Positions 10,813 to 21,001 of a DNA stretch of 64,000 nucleotides are shown here, one piece after another. Both the position numbers and the translations under genes were made by a program. Source of the DNA: Glutinoglossum americanum (Eukaryota; Ascomycota; Geoglossomycetes; Geoglossales; Geoglossaceae); assembly GCA_020080175.1 (NCBI GenBank), contig JAGHQL010000092.1, positions 1 to 64,000 of the forward strand, in the 5' to 3' direction. Under the pieces are notes generated by a model, which ran no database searches, was not told the origin of the DNA, and was given only the letters and a program-made list of their open reading frames with translations. Numbering within the stretch: position 1 is the stretch's first letter; every line of letters starts with the position of its first letter.

Positions 10813-12522
10813 CGAAGCGAGCATGACCATGACGCACAAGGGATGGGGCTCGCCCGCCGATCGTTCCAACGTTTGATCGCCTTGCTCTTCTTACCGGAAG
10901 ACTGACGGGCGGCAGCTATTCTATTGGTAGGTAAAGCGCAGGGGGTCTGCTCGGCATGTCTAGCGGACGAAATACGTCAGACCTCAAGTGTGCGAACCAC
11001 CCGTGGTTGCGCGGGATCGCGTATTGGCCGAGCGCGTGCGCGGCCTTGTATAAAAGCGCACGCCGTTGAGGGTGTAGGGGATTGGGCTGGAGGCTAAACG
11101 GTTTGGGTCCATCTGGAGCATCTAGACTAGAACCCATGTGGGGAATACCGACTTCACCGGATCCGCTAGCAGCGTCCAGGGACTTTTGCGCTATTGATAA
11201 TCCCGTTGGTTAGCCTTGAATAGAAATAGTGTAGTTATATAACGGCGATGGATCGTTTTTCTATACAAGATCGCGCAAAATACTTGCACCGTGAATAATT
11301 GATCTAGGTAGTCCGCTTAGTCTATTTCCACCTATGCCGGCCGAATCTATCCCATTTCGGCCTTTTAGAATTTTTAATAGGGTGTTGATTGCCGCTAGTT
11401 GCAAAAAGAAACCGCTGTGAGGCAGCTCTATGCGCATAGATGGCCTTTGGTAAGAGCATCTAGCTTTTAAAAAATAAATGATATTTCAATAAAAATAAAA
11501 TCTTTTTCCACTTGATTGACTGCCAAGCTGGGCTAGCTTACATGATCTAATCCGTCTCGAATTTCGTATTATCCCACTTCGCGGCTGGGACTGGGCCATT
11601 TATTGGTCGTTCAGACCCAGTTGCCTCGTTTGGGAAGGCCGTTAACGGAATTGTCGCGGAGTGGACAGGTCCGAGCTTGTAAGCCTCGGTTCCTAAATGC
11701 TATGCGTATTTTCTAGGCCGTCGACGAATCCTGGTTGGGCGGCAAGAGGGTGTGTGGGCGGAAAGGACAGCGAATTTGTGTCGGATTCCTAAATTCCTAA
11801 CTAAATGCGTCGGACACGACGCGATACATGCATAAAATCCCACGAGGCTAGGGTTCGGTAGGCCAGTTAATAACGCCACATTCCTAAATTCCTGGGGCAT
11901 CCCTCGAGTGGTGGTATATGATAGGCTGGTAACGGTTCCTGGTCAGCTTGGCGTCCAATTAGTGGTGCCATTCCTATCGTTTCGAATTTGCAGCGGTCAA
12001 CCTTGCGCTTTGTGGTGGGGCGAGGCTGAAAAAATTAGGAATCTCGCGTAAGGTACGAAGTGGGTGAGCAACGGCTCGGCGGCGCGGTTGGCCCGGCCTG
12101 GCCCCGCTTCATATAAATCCTCGTGTGTCTGCTTAACTACAGTGACCGAGAAGATTCTAAGTGGCGCGATAAGTCTCCGCCTTTCGGCCACCAATTTGCA
12201 GTGCATCTGACAACCACTTTGGCTTAAGTTTATTCGGGTCTGCCTCGCGCCAACTTATCGTCGGATCTTTCTTCGGCGTACATGTTCATCACCAGTTCCA
12301 CAAACCCCTCGGAGAGCTAACTCTAACTCTACCCGCCCTTGCCATCCGTCACCAAGCCCATATACCCCGAATAGCGGGTGGTCCTCCCGGATCCCAGGAA
12401 CTTAAAGCATGAACTAGTATGTTAAGTTTATTCTACTCCCTGTACACTTTACTTCATCTCAATACGTGGTAACTGGCTATAGTTCCCATGATATCCCCGG
12501 CTATGCCCCGGAAGATTATCCC
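10813..12522. other. Intergenic region, partly AT-rich
   Basis: No gene recognised. A TATAAAA box at about 11046-11052 on the plus strand is followed only by short open frames. An AT-rich patch at 11461-11515 interrupts the otherwise mixed sequence. From about 12463 the plus-strand frame of the ankyrin protein is already open, so its true first exon may lie in the last few hundred bases. Confidence 0.4.
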
Positions 12523-15500
12523 ATGTATCTCGGCGGAGAAACCAGGCTTGCCGAAGAAGAGCGCCCTGTCCCTGGAGCCCTCAATTTTGATGAACCTGGC
12601 TTCCTCGAGGACGAAACCATGTCGGGAATCGATCCACCTTTCAGTTCCGATTCCGATTCTGCTTCTAGCTATCAGAGCTATGAACCCAATTGCCCCTATA
12701 GGCAGGGCGCGCTCCAAGATCTTTCTCTCTTTGATGCTAGAAAATTTCGCTTGGTAGAAGAATTCCCAGAGTACGAGACCCTTTGCGATAATTTGCTGGC
12801 TCGAGGAATCGCGCTAACGTCTACATAGTGGCCAGGTGTACACAGGAGACTCTTTCGGAGGTTACTCGTATATCGATGTGGATGAGACTAGGGAATGCGG
12901 AGAGGTCTGCTATTGTCGTCGACACAACCTAGCCCCTGACGCCTTCGCCTTCGTTGCACACAAATCCCCATCCGGTTTGACCATCTACTCAGACCAGCTA
13001 TACTCAGAGCTCGTTCAAGTCGTGGATCCCGTGGCCCTACAGGCAGAAGAGGCAGACCAAAGAAATACCATGAACGGACTCGTTCTCCTCAAGCATTATC
13101 CGGAGCTTCAGGCCCACCTTGTAGCCCTAGAATCTCAGGTCGCTTTAGATTCAACTTACTCTTTGGCTTCGGATATGTCGCTCCTCGTTAATGGATTTCT
13201 TACCGACGGCGAGATTTTCAAAAGCTTTGGATACGAAAATCTGTATGAGCAGGGGCTCCTGTCGTTTGAACTTTGGAGAGTTTTCCAGCAAGCACAGATT
13301 GAGCGAGATATATCAGCTCTAGATGAAGGCTTCTGCGCTGTTGATGAAGAACTCAACATTGCGGGTGACCGGGCGGCGCACCATACTCCGGAACCTCCTC
13401 CGGGCCGTGAAACTGAGGAACTCGGGTTCGATGGCCTTGAGACCGGGATGGAAGCCAAGCTTTCCCTGGAGGAACCCTTGGAACACTCCAATATGGGAGC
13501 CCCACCTTCCCCTCAAATAGAAGGCGAACTGTCTGCCGACGTTCTGCCTACCATCGAACCTACTACTGGGCTCCGAGCTAGATTTCTGCGATCCAATCGG
13601 TTTTGGCCCAGGCCCAGGACCTCCTGGAATAGCGAGTCGTTCAACCTCCTCTCAAAGGCAAAAGCAGGTGATGAGGAGGCGGTCCGACTATTACTAAATA
13701 GTGGGGCAGATGTGAATGGTGGAGCTAGTCTGAGAGTTCCCCCGCTGATCTTTGTGGCGAGAGCAGGTCACAAAGAGATGGTCCGGCCGTTACTAAGTAA
13801 TAGGGCAGATGTGGAGGATGGAGCGTATTCGGGCAATACCCCGCTAGCCGTTGCGGCGAGAGCTGGTCACGAAGGGGTGGTCCAACTATTACTAAGTAAT
13901 GGGGCAGATGTGGATAGTAGAGGGTATGTGGGGAATATCCCGCTGGTCGCTGCGGCGAGAGCAGGTCACGAAGGGGTGGTCCAACTATTACTAAGTAATG
14001 GGGCAGATGTGGATAGTGGAGGGTATGTGAGGGATACCCCGCTGGTCGCTGCGGCGAGAGCAGGTCATAAAGAGGTGGTCCAACTATTACTAAGTAATGG
14101 GGCAAGCGTAGATCGTACCGGACGGGGCCGCGAGACCCCCCTGATCACTGCGGCAAGAGCAGGTCATAAGGGGGTGGTCCAACTATTACTAAGTAATGGG
14201 GCAGATGTGGATAGCGGAGGGTATGTGAGCGATACCCCGCTGGTCGCTGCAGCGGGAGCAGGTCATGAAGGGGTGGTTCAACTATTACTAAGTAATGGGG
14301 CAGATGTGGATGGCGGAGGGTATGCGAGCGATACCCCACTGGTCGCTGCGGCAAGAGCAGGTCATGAAGGGGTGGTCCAACAATTACTGGGTAATGGGGC
14401 AAGCGTAGGTCGGGTTAGGCGGGGCGGCGAGACCCCGCTGGTCGCTGCAGCGGGAGCAGATCATAAGGGGGTGATCCAACTATTACTAAATAATGGGGCA
14501 GATGTGGATGGTAATGTAGATGTGGACGATACCCCGCTGGTCGCTGCGGCGAGAGCAGGCCATGAAGGGGTGGTCCAACTATTACTAAGTAATGGGGCAA
14601 GCACAAATCATGTTGGGTGGGGCGGCGAGAGCCCGCTGGGCGCTGCAGCGGGAGCAGATCATAAGGGGGTGATCCAACTATTACTAAATAATAGGGCAGA
14701 TGTGGATGGTAATGTATATGTGCGCGATACCCCGCTGGCCGCTGCAGCGAGAGCAGGTCATAAAGAGGTGGTCCAACTATTACTAAGTAATGGGGCAGAT
14801 GTGGATGGCGAAGGGTATGTTGGCGATACCCCGCTGGTCACTGCAGCGGGAGCAGGTCATGAAGGGGTGGTCCAACAATTACTGGGTAATGGGGCAAGCG
14901 TAGGTCGGGTTAGGCGGGGCGGCGAGACCCCGCTGGTCGCTGCGGCGAGAGCAGGTCATGAAGGAGTGGTCCGACTATTACTAAGTAGCGGGGCAATCGT
15001 AGGTTGGGTTGGGCGGGGTGGCGAAACCCCGTTGGACGCTGCGTCAAGGGCAGGTCATGAAGGGGTGGTCCTACTACTACAGAACACTGCTAGAGAAGGT
15101 CGCATATTAATTGAAGCTGCAGGAGCAGGCTGTGAAGCAGCAGTTCGATTCTTACTCGAAAACGGTGCAGATGCCAACCTAATGATACAAGGAAACACTC
15201 CACTGAGCACTGCGGCAATTCGCGGCTACAGTTCTATCGTCAGTCTGCTGCTATTGTGGGGGGCAGATGAGCAATTAGCATCCCTTGTGCTTATCGCCTC
15301 ACGGCATCAGAGGAGCATCTGGAAGCAAAGGTTGGCCGAAAAACTGCTAAAGGCCGCATCCCTCAGGAGTTCTGCAATGCTGAGTGCTGGTTACTCCCTA
15401 GAGAGGCTGCGCGACCCGGTGGGTGATTTCAGGCCCAAATCAAGGGGCCTGGATGCAGCGAAAGTTCGAAAAATCAGGTACCTTTACGAAAAGTTTCTTG

Positions 15501-16297
15501 AACAACACAAGATACTGGTTCGCGCTTCAGAGAAGTCGATAACTAGCTTTCGGAAAATGGCAGAACGATTCCGCGATCACCGAGAGTTATGGGCAGCTGG
15601 CATCAGGACCCTCCGCGGACTCTGTCACAATAGCCAGCCAGGAAATCCGGGTGATACAATTGCGTTCATTTGCATCGCAAAGGCCATCGGAGAAATTCTG
15701 AAGACAGATCAGGGTGAGTGCATTAGCCAGGTCGATAAAGACTTCAGCAGGTGGGAAATGCTTTTCTCCTCAGGGGAAGACCTTGGTTGCTATAGGGAGG
15801 CAGTGCTTTCCATGTGGGGCGTTACCCTAAGTGGGAGTAGGGCCGGCGCGGGGCACCTCTTTGCCGCTGAGGCACTAGGGTACTTCCAGGCTCTAGCTTC
15901 TACATTAGTCCGGCAGGCGAGTATATATATCCGCCCGCAAGTTTCTGGTTATTGGGGACTCAGGGAGAGTCAGTGTAGATGGCTGCTAAGGAGCCGCCAA
16001 GTACCGTCTAACTTAGAACCACTGTCTGGCCCTAGTCATCCCTACCCCTCTAAAACTGCCAGCTTAGAGCCATCCGAAGCGAAGCCTCCGGGTGACCCTC
16101 CTAAGCCTCCCGAACCGCTGGTGCCGCCGGCGCAGGGTTCTTTAAGGGACACGATAGACACTAACGTGAGCGCTAACTCTGTAAACACCACGGTGGTGGT
16201 GTTGATGGCCGGTGCAATATTTGGGCTAGTGTTGATCTTCCTCCAATGTGTGCTACCCCCGTATTCGCCTCCTATGCTGGATCTCAGGATTCGCTAA
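12523..16297 (+). CDS. Large ankyrin-repeat protein with C-terminal membrane segment
   Basis: Exons 12523(or upstream)-12770 and 12829-16297. The 58-bp intron has a CGCTAAC branch and CATAG acceptor, and phase 2 agrees. About 1238 aa from the first in-frame ATG; the frame is open back to 12418, so an upstream exon is possible. Residues about 1-270 are an acidic region I do not recognise. About 17 ankyrin units of 33 aa follow (13646-15260), with core PLVAAARAGHEGVVQLLLSNGADVD. A conserved fungal region comes next (TLRGLC...TIAFICIAKAIGEIL...RWEMLF...SMWGV), then a Pro-rich linker and a single hydrophobic segment VVVLMAGAIFGLVLIFLQCV just before the stop. Ankyrins bind protein partners; the rest suggests an anchored receptor or scaffold. 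The conserved region often precedes C2H2 fingers in fungi, so the zinc-finger exons downstream may belong to this gene. Confidence 0.7.
13646..15080 (+). repeat. Tandem 99-bp repeat encoding near-identical ankyrin units
   Basis: About 14-15 consecutive 99-bp units. Most share long identical stretches, for example around GGTCATGAAGGGGTGGTCC and ACTATTACTAAGTAATGGGG. Differences concentrate in the codons between the GAD/GAS motif and the next PL (for example SGGYVRDT, GRVRRGGET, GNVDVDDT), which in ankyrin folds form the beta-hairpin tip. Units 8 and 13 encode the same block (QQLLGNGASVGRVRRGGETP), and units 9 and 11 nearly the same, as expected from unequal exchange or duplication of a multi-unit block. 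Confidence 0.9.
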
Positions 16298-16306
16298 CGT
16301 GCGCTT

Positions 16307-17227
16307 GTGGGAGAAGGGTTACGAAATGCCACAGGAGCGGCCGGTCTCAGACTGCCAACGGCGACCCGCCAATCGTTAGCAGACTGCGAGCAAGCCAAGG
16401 ACAGCATCCTCCATAGCATTAGGGCCAGCAATTCAGCCAATGCTTATTTTGTTACAAGACTCCACGATACCATTGGCACTGCCTTGGAGTGTGAAATAAT
16501 CGCTTCTTTTGCGGGGCTCAAGCGTCTGTTCACGGAGAGTGCCAACCCAAATGTCTGTCCCCCACGGCAAAAGAATCTGCCAGAAGCCTATCTAAATTAC
16601 TGATTTGCATAATTAGTGGCTGGGGTGTACCGAAGCAGAGGCTCAGGCCGTCAGAGAGAAGGTCCAAGATGCATGCGATTACTACGAGCCCGTGTATACG
16701 GTGCAAGAGAGCTACAGGGCGGTTGAGGAATATATTGGCTTTAAGGTCCATCGCACCATAGTTCCGACTTCGAGACACGCGGCCCAAAGCGCACCAGTAG
16801 GGCGGTCCGAAAACTCACCCATGGGCGCAAGCCCGGGGAACCAATCTAGGCACTACGGCGGTACCGAAGGAGAAACACATCCGACCCTAACCGCAGCCGC
16901 GGACACATCTGACGATGATACAACCCTGGAGCCAACTCCCGCCAGGTAAGAACACATCCCTAAAACCAACGAGCCACCACTAACCCTCCTAGCCTCTCAC
17001 GCACCGCCCCCACCAACCCCAGGACCACCATCTCCTGCCCCTCCTGCGCCCGCTCCTTCAAAACCGTATCGAACCGCAACAAGCACATACGCGACAAACA
17101 CGAGAAAGTGCAGTACCGGTGCCGGATTTGCCCGAAAAGCTTCTCGAGGAATGCCTATCGGTCAGTGCACGAGGATCAGAAGCATCGTGGAGTAGTCGGA
17201 AGGGGGTTAGGGGGCATGGTGAGTTAG
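16307..17227 (+). CDS. C2H2 zinc-finger exons, possibly the 3' part of the ankyrin gene
   Basis: Three coding blocks with matching phases: about 16307-16552, 16617-16945 and 17023-17227 (introns GTCTGT...ATTAG and GTAAGA...CCCAG). The last encodes two C2H2 fingers: CPSCARSFKTVSNRNKHIRDKH and CRICPKSFSRNAYRSVHEDQKH contain C-x2-C-x12-H-x4-H in both cases. The middle block is acidic and Ser/Thr-rich. There is no in-frame ATG before 16552, and the first block is in the same frame as the ankyrin ORF, separated only by its TAA at 16295. An intron from about 16261 to 16350 would keep the frame and remove the stop and the extreme C-terminus. It is either the end of the ankyrin gene, giving ANK + TM-like + zinc-finger, or a separate gene with an unseen start. 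Confidence 0.55.
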
Positions 17228-17975
17228 GCCGTGAGGTGGGGGTGCGGCGGGCTGAGTTTTGGTCATATGGGTTGGGGGGCGAGTGTTATTACCCGGGTCG
17301 CCCATTGGCGTGTATGATATCAATGTGCCGTCACGGGGCTAGCCATAGTTGCTACAACGGTTTTTTTTGGGGGGTGGGGGTGGCGGCTTCGGTTTTATTA
17401 GAGTGCTCTGGCTTTTTGGGGTCTTTTATGTGTCGAGAAGGACTTTGTTATTATTTTGAGCTGAGCTGGATAGAGCGATACGGATTAGGCTACTAGGCCG
17501 CCTTTGCGGATTGCGTCGGCGCTAAGGGCTCATTTGAGCGCACCCTTTCTGCTGGACGGCAATTTTACTTGGGTATGCGCGTACTAATGCTCTACCCTTT
17601 CATGAATTTGCTGTACTTTAGCCGCGCCTGGTGTTAACGAAGATATTTAATTCCTCCCTAACTTCGTTTTACGATTCCAATTCCAATTATCCTTTGTTCA
17701 TGAGCGGGTTCTATCTATGGCAGCGTAGGGAAGCCATTGGGTAATCCGAATGAGGAACATCGCCCCAAGTGCGGGCAGTAGGAGGCGGTGGCGTGGGTTG
17801 AGGGAAGCAGTTGAACCTTGCCTGCTTTATCTTGGCAGAGATCCAACCTCACCATCCACACTGCTTCTCCCCAGGATTCGCTGGCCATCTATAAAGGGGG
17901 CTTTCTCCTTCCTCAGGCTCGGTTCCCAGACACTATCCAACACCCTCAGCATTCAAACGACGACCTAGCTTAAAA
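17228..17975. promoter_or_regulatory. Intergenic region with TATA box for the small Cys-rich gene
   Basis: No gene seen. TATAAAG at 17890-17896 lies 80 bp before the ATG at 17976 in a pyrimidine-rich leader, a standard core promoter layout. Confidence 0.5.
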
Positions 17976-18182
17976 ATGTGCGTTGTTTATATCTACAAAT
18001 TTAGCTGCAGCCACTTCCGCTACTACACCACTACCTGGTGCACGTCCCGTAGGCGCGGCCAACCGGCTCACAGATGCGGTAGCTTTAAAAGGGAGATCTT
18101 GGCCGATCCCGTGGGCATCGAGTGCCATAGGTTTTGGTGCACGGAGCCCAAGCCAAATGGATCAGCTTTAAAGGGGGTATGA
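17976..18182 (+). CDS. Small Cys/His-rich protein, paralogue of the one at 4636-4821
   Basis: 68 aa, intronless. It shares with the minus-strand protein at 4636-4821 the pattern MCV, FSCxH/YSCxH at 9-13, a Cys at 22, GQPAHRC/DQPAQRC near 28-34, and IECHRFWCTE/SECHDFWCSE near the end. About a third of positions look identical by eye, mainly the Cys, His, Trp and Pro sites. There is no signal peptide. The Cys/His spacing suggests a small zinc-binding or disulfide-stabilised fold. Clear TATA box 80 bp upstream. Function unknown to me; the two copies lie 13 kb apart in opposite orientation. Confidence 0.65.
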   Translation: MCVVYIYKFSCSHFRYYTTTWCTSRRRGQPAHRCGSFKREILADPVGIECHRFWCTEPKPNGSALKGV

Positions 18183-18369
18183 ATTTGTTGTTTTGTCGTT
18201 TTGTAGAAGTACAGTACAAGATTGCAGTTTAAAGAACTGAACGCATTTTCAACTTAAGTTTAAAGATTAGCATCACTAACATGCTTAGCAGCTTTAAATC
18301 GTGATCGCGGTGTTATGGAATCTTTGATCTACTATTACAATATATTGTGGAATAAGTGCGGAGCAATAT

Positions 18370-18840
18370 AACCCCCGCGTAACGAGACACCCCCCCGACC
18401 ATCAACTACACAGCGCCATAACCAGCAAACCAGCGGTCGCATACTATAGCTACATCAATGGATAATGAAGCAAGGGTTAATCTATCGCTCCAAGTCTAGG
18501 AATCCGAAGGTATTACCTCTGTGCGTGCTGTAACACGCCTCTTTGAGGCTCCTAATGCCATGTTGGCGCATAGACAAAACGGGCACCCATCAAGACAACA
18601 AGCACGCGAGGCTCAACAAGCTTGCACTCCAGAGGAAGAACAGGCATTGTTAGACTGGATTCAGTGATGGGCTAGTCAAGGCTTTCCAATTCGTCATGAT
18701 ATGCGGAGTTCCTGATTCGAGACCGCACCGAGCGACCGCACCGAGCTACGATTTCTACCCACATTCTGGGAAAGCGTTAGACAACACGATCTATTAAACG
18801 TCATTCCAGAATTGCTGCTTGTGAGAAAGCCTCGGGATAT
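18370..18840 (+). mobile_element. Truncated Fot1/Pogo-family DNA transposon (5' part)
   Basis: Homologous by eye to the 5' part of the complete element at 38749-40592: the same subterminal GTAACGAGACACC block, then an ATG context and a psq/CENP-B-type N-terminal HTH region (reads like AVTRLFEAPNAM, with QQAREAQQACTPEEEQALL after it). The coding frame has in-frame stops. Homology fades near 18840, and the DDE domain and 3' inverted repeat are missing. This copy keeps more C/G than the complete one. Boundaries are approximate. Confidence 0.75.
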
Positions 18841-19806
18841 AGGCCAACACCAACTCGGCCAAAAAAAAAACAAGAGTGGCTCTGTCGTTAAGTATTTGTA
18901 TGCAGGGTAACTAATAGGGCTGCAGGCCATTTAACCCTCGGTCCGGATATTGGAAACCTCCTTTGTCTTGGCACCGCACCATGTAGCCTCAAACTTACGG
19001 TTGGGTTCAAAAGCTGACATATCCTTTTAATAGGATTCTAAGAAAGAATTGATGATATATATCTGTATCCTATGCATTAAATCAGCAGTTACGGTCTAAT
19101 TTACGTGCCTGTAACGCCTTGAATAGTTAGTCCAAACTTACTTCCCTTTATCTTGAGCCTTAGTCCGTAGTAACCTGGACGTATTAGTCGCGGTGATAAC
19201 GAAGAGGCTACATACCGCTCAATAGCTAGTCTTGCGAATGGATTATTCGCACGGGCTCTCTAACAGCCGTGTTTAGTTAAAAGCGGTAAGTTGGCCTACA
19301 CTCCGCCACTTTAAAACCCAATCTTAGCTGGTAGACTAGGCAACAGCATCCGGTTGGCTGTTTTACTTAACTATTACGACACGCCTGCTGTTCGGTGGAC
19401 ACTAGAGGAGCCCAAGGATTATTTCGTACATTATGTGTATAGGCTAGGCAATATAGTAAAAAATTTTTAAAGACTACCTAGGGAGAGTATTGCAAAACAA
19501 ATTAGACAGAGGCCGAGCAGCCTGTGTAGCGGTGGCCTCGCTCGCCAGGAAGTACTGTTGCTTGCGGTTCCGTGACTTCGCCCCGGCGCCGCCCACAAGG
19601 TGTTTTACCCACCCGATGCATAGTAAGAGAGAAGGAAATGGATAACTAACTAACGGCTAGATACCGCAGAAAGAGAGAAGACATCCAAGCACCCAGTGAT
19701 AAGCCTAACCACTTTTCCCACGCTCTATGATTGCTCCTGCTAAGTTGGGGTAACCCCCATATCCTTCGATCCTGCTTATAATCGTACCCTCTCTTGATTA
19801 ATTTGT
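18841..19806. other. Intergenic region
   Basis: Mixed, locally AT-rich sequence downstream of the Pogo fragment and the aquaporin 3' end. No gene or tRNA recognised. Confidence 0.45.
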
Positions 19807-20857
19807 CTATTTTCTGTGAACGTCCATGTCGCCAGTCTCTGTATCCTGAGGAATGTGTCGATCGGTGGCTTTCCAACCGTCAGTATACTTCAGCAAGCGG
19901 TAAACGCCACTAGCTAGTAGCGATCCGAGGAAAGGGCCGACCCCTAGCGAATGTCAGCGCATCTTGTGCATCAGTCAAATCAATTAGCTAGTTAAATGGA
20001 GTGCGTACAGTAAATCCAGTGATAGCCGGGGAATGAGTGCTCAACGACGTTCGGTCCGAACGCTCGTGCGGGGTTTATGCCACAACCTGAGAAGTAGACA
20101 CCAGCGAGATGGGCCACAAATAAGGAGAGGCCCACGCCAATTGGAGCTATAAACGTGGTTTCGTGTTTCTAGGTGCCCACGTTAGTAACGAAGGCCTCGG
20201 CAATTGGGGCCTGTGGGGAACTAGCCTCTGCAGCAAGCAATAATACCGTGATCACCAGCTGAGCCGTCAAAAACATCTCCAGAAACAACCCTTGTGCAAT
20301 ACTCGCACCTCCGCCCAGCGACACGGCGAATAGGACCGGGTGGCCTGGTGCCAGCCCTTTAGCCACTCCCGCAGCGGCGATTCCTGCCAAGATTTGCGAA
20401 ATGCCCATCATACAACCCCTACCACCGAGCGAAGTCAGCTCGGGAATATCCCAGGGACAGGGGATCTCCCACTAACCTCAGCGGAGGTGTTGACCCAGTA
20501 ATAACCAATCCGAGCGTCACCTTTATCCCCCACCTCGGTCAGCCAAAATAACCATACCGACGACCCTCCGAACCATCAGGAGCCAAAGACACTCACAGCA
20601 GGATTCAAATGCCCCCCACTAGCCCGGAAGAAAACCCAACAATTCACCACAAGACTGAAGCCAAACGCAAACGCGATGAACATCAGATTTGGAACGCTAG
20701 GACCCGCGTAGTCGGACGGTTTGTCGGAAGACTTCACGCCAGCGATCTGCGTCGCGAGAAACGCCACGAGGAGGAACATGAAGGTGCCGAAAAACTCGGC
20801 GAGGCTGTAGCTCAGGTCCGCCATGCGCGAATGCCGCCGCAACGCGATGGTAGCCAT
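19807..20857 (-). CDS. Aquaporin (MIP-family water channel)
   Basis: Five exons on the minus strand: 20857-20597, 20520-20477, 20418-20226, 20168-20009, 19943-19807. Phases 0, 2, 0, 1 agree; 264 aa. Both pore motifs are present: NPAV at the exon 1/2 joint (residues 85-88) and NPAR at 198-201, with FPGYHWIYWVGPFLG before the last helix, as in fungal orthodox aquaporins. Six hydrophobic helices are visible. Introns 1, 2 and 4 are ordinary GT-AG. The 57-bp intron 20225-20169 has a TACTAAC branch and CTAG acceptor but begins GC. If it is not spliced, a TAG in frame ends the protein at residue 185. A second start (Met12, 20824) is possible. Expected role: water or small-solute transport across the plasma membrane. 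Confidence 0.8.
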
Positions 20858-20973
20858 AGTTTTGCGGGTATCGATCCCAACGTTTGCGCCGCAGCAGCCA
20901 AGGTCGATCAGAAGCCCCGAAGCAAGTCTGTTTTTTTGCGCGTCAGAGCCCACAGGATCAGCGCTCCGTGCGA

Positions 20974-21001
20974 GCAGGCAGGCAGGCAGGCAGGCAGGCA
21001 G
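20974..21001. repeat. (GCAG)7 microsatellite
   Basis: Seven perfect GCAG units in the leader/promoter side of the aquaporin gene, about 120 bp upstream of its start. A TATATAT stretch follows at 21023-21030. Possibly length-variable between strains. Confidence 0.85.

Noticed and set aside
13725-14606. Long minus-strand open frames with repeated PHYLVIVGPPL-type peptides
   Set aside because: They are the antisense of the 99-bp ankyrin repeats; the periodicity comes from the plus-strand gene.
18841-19650. Possible LTR-type element in the AT-rich stretch
   Set aside because: No reverse transcriptase, integrase or capsid pattern and no terminal direct repeats seen.
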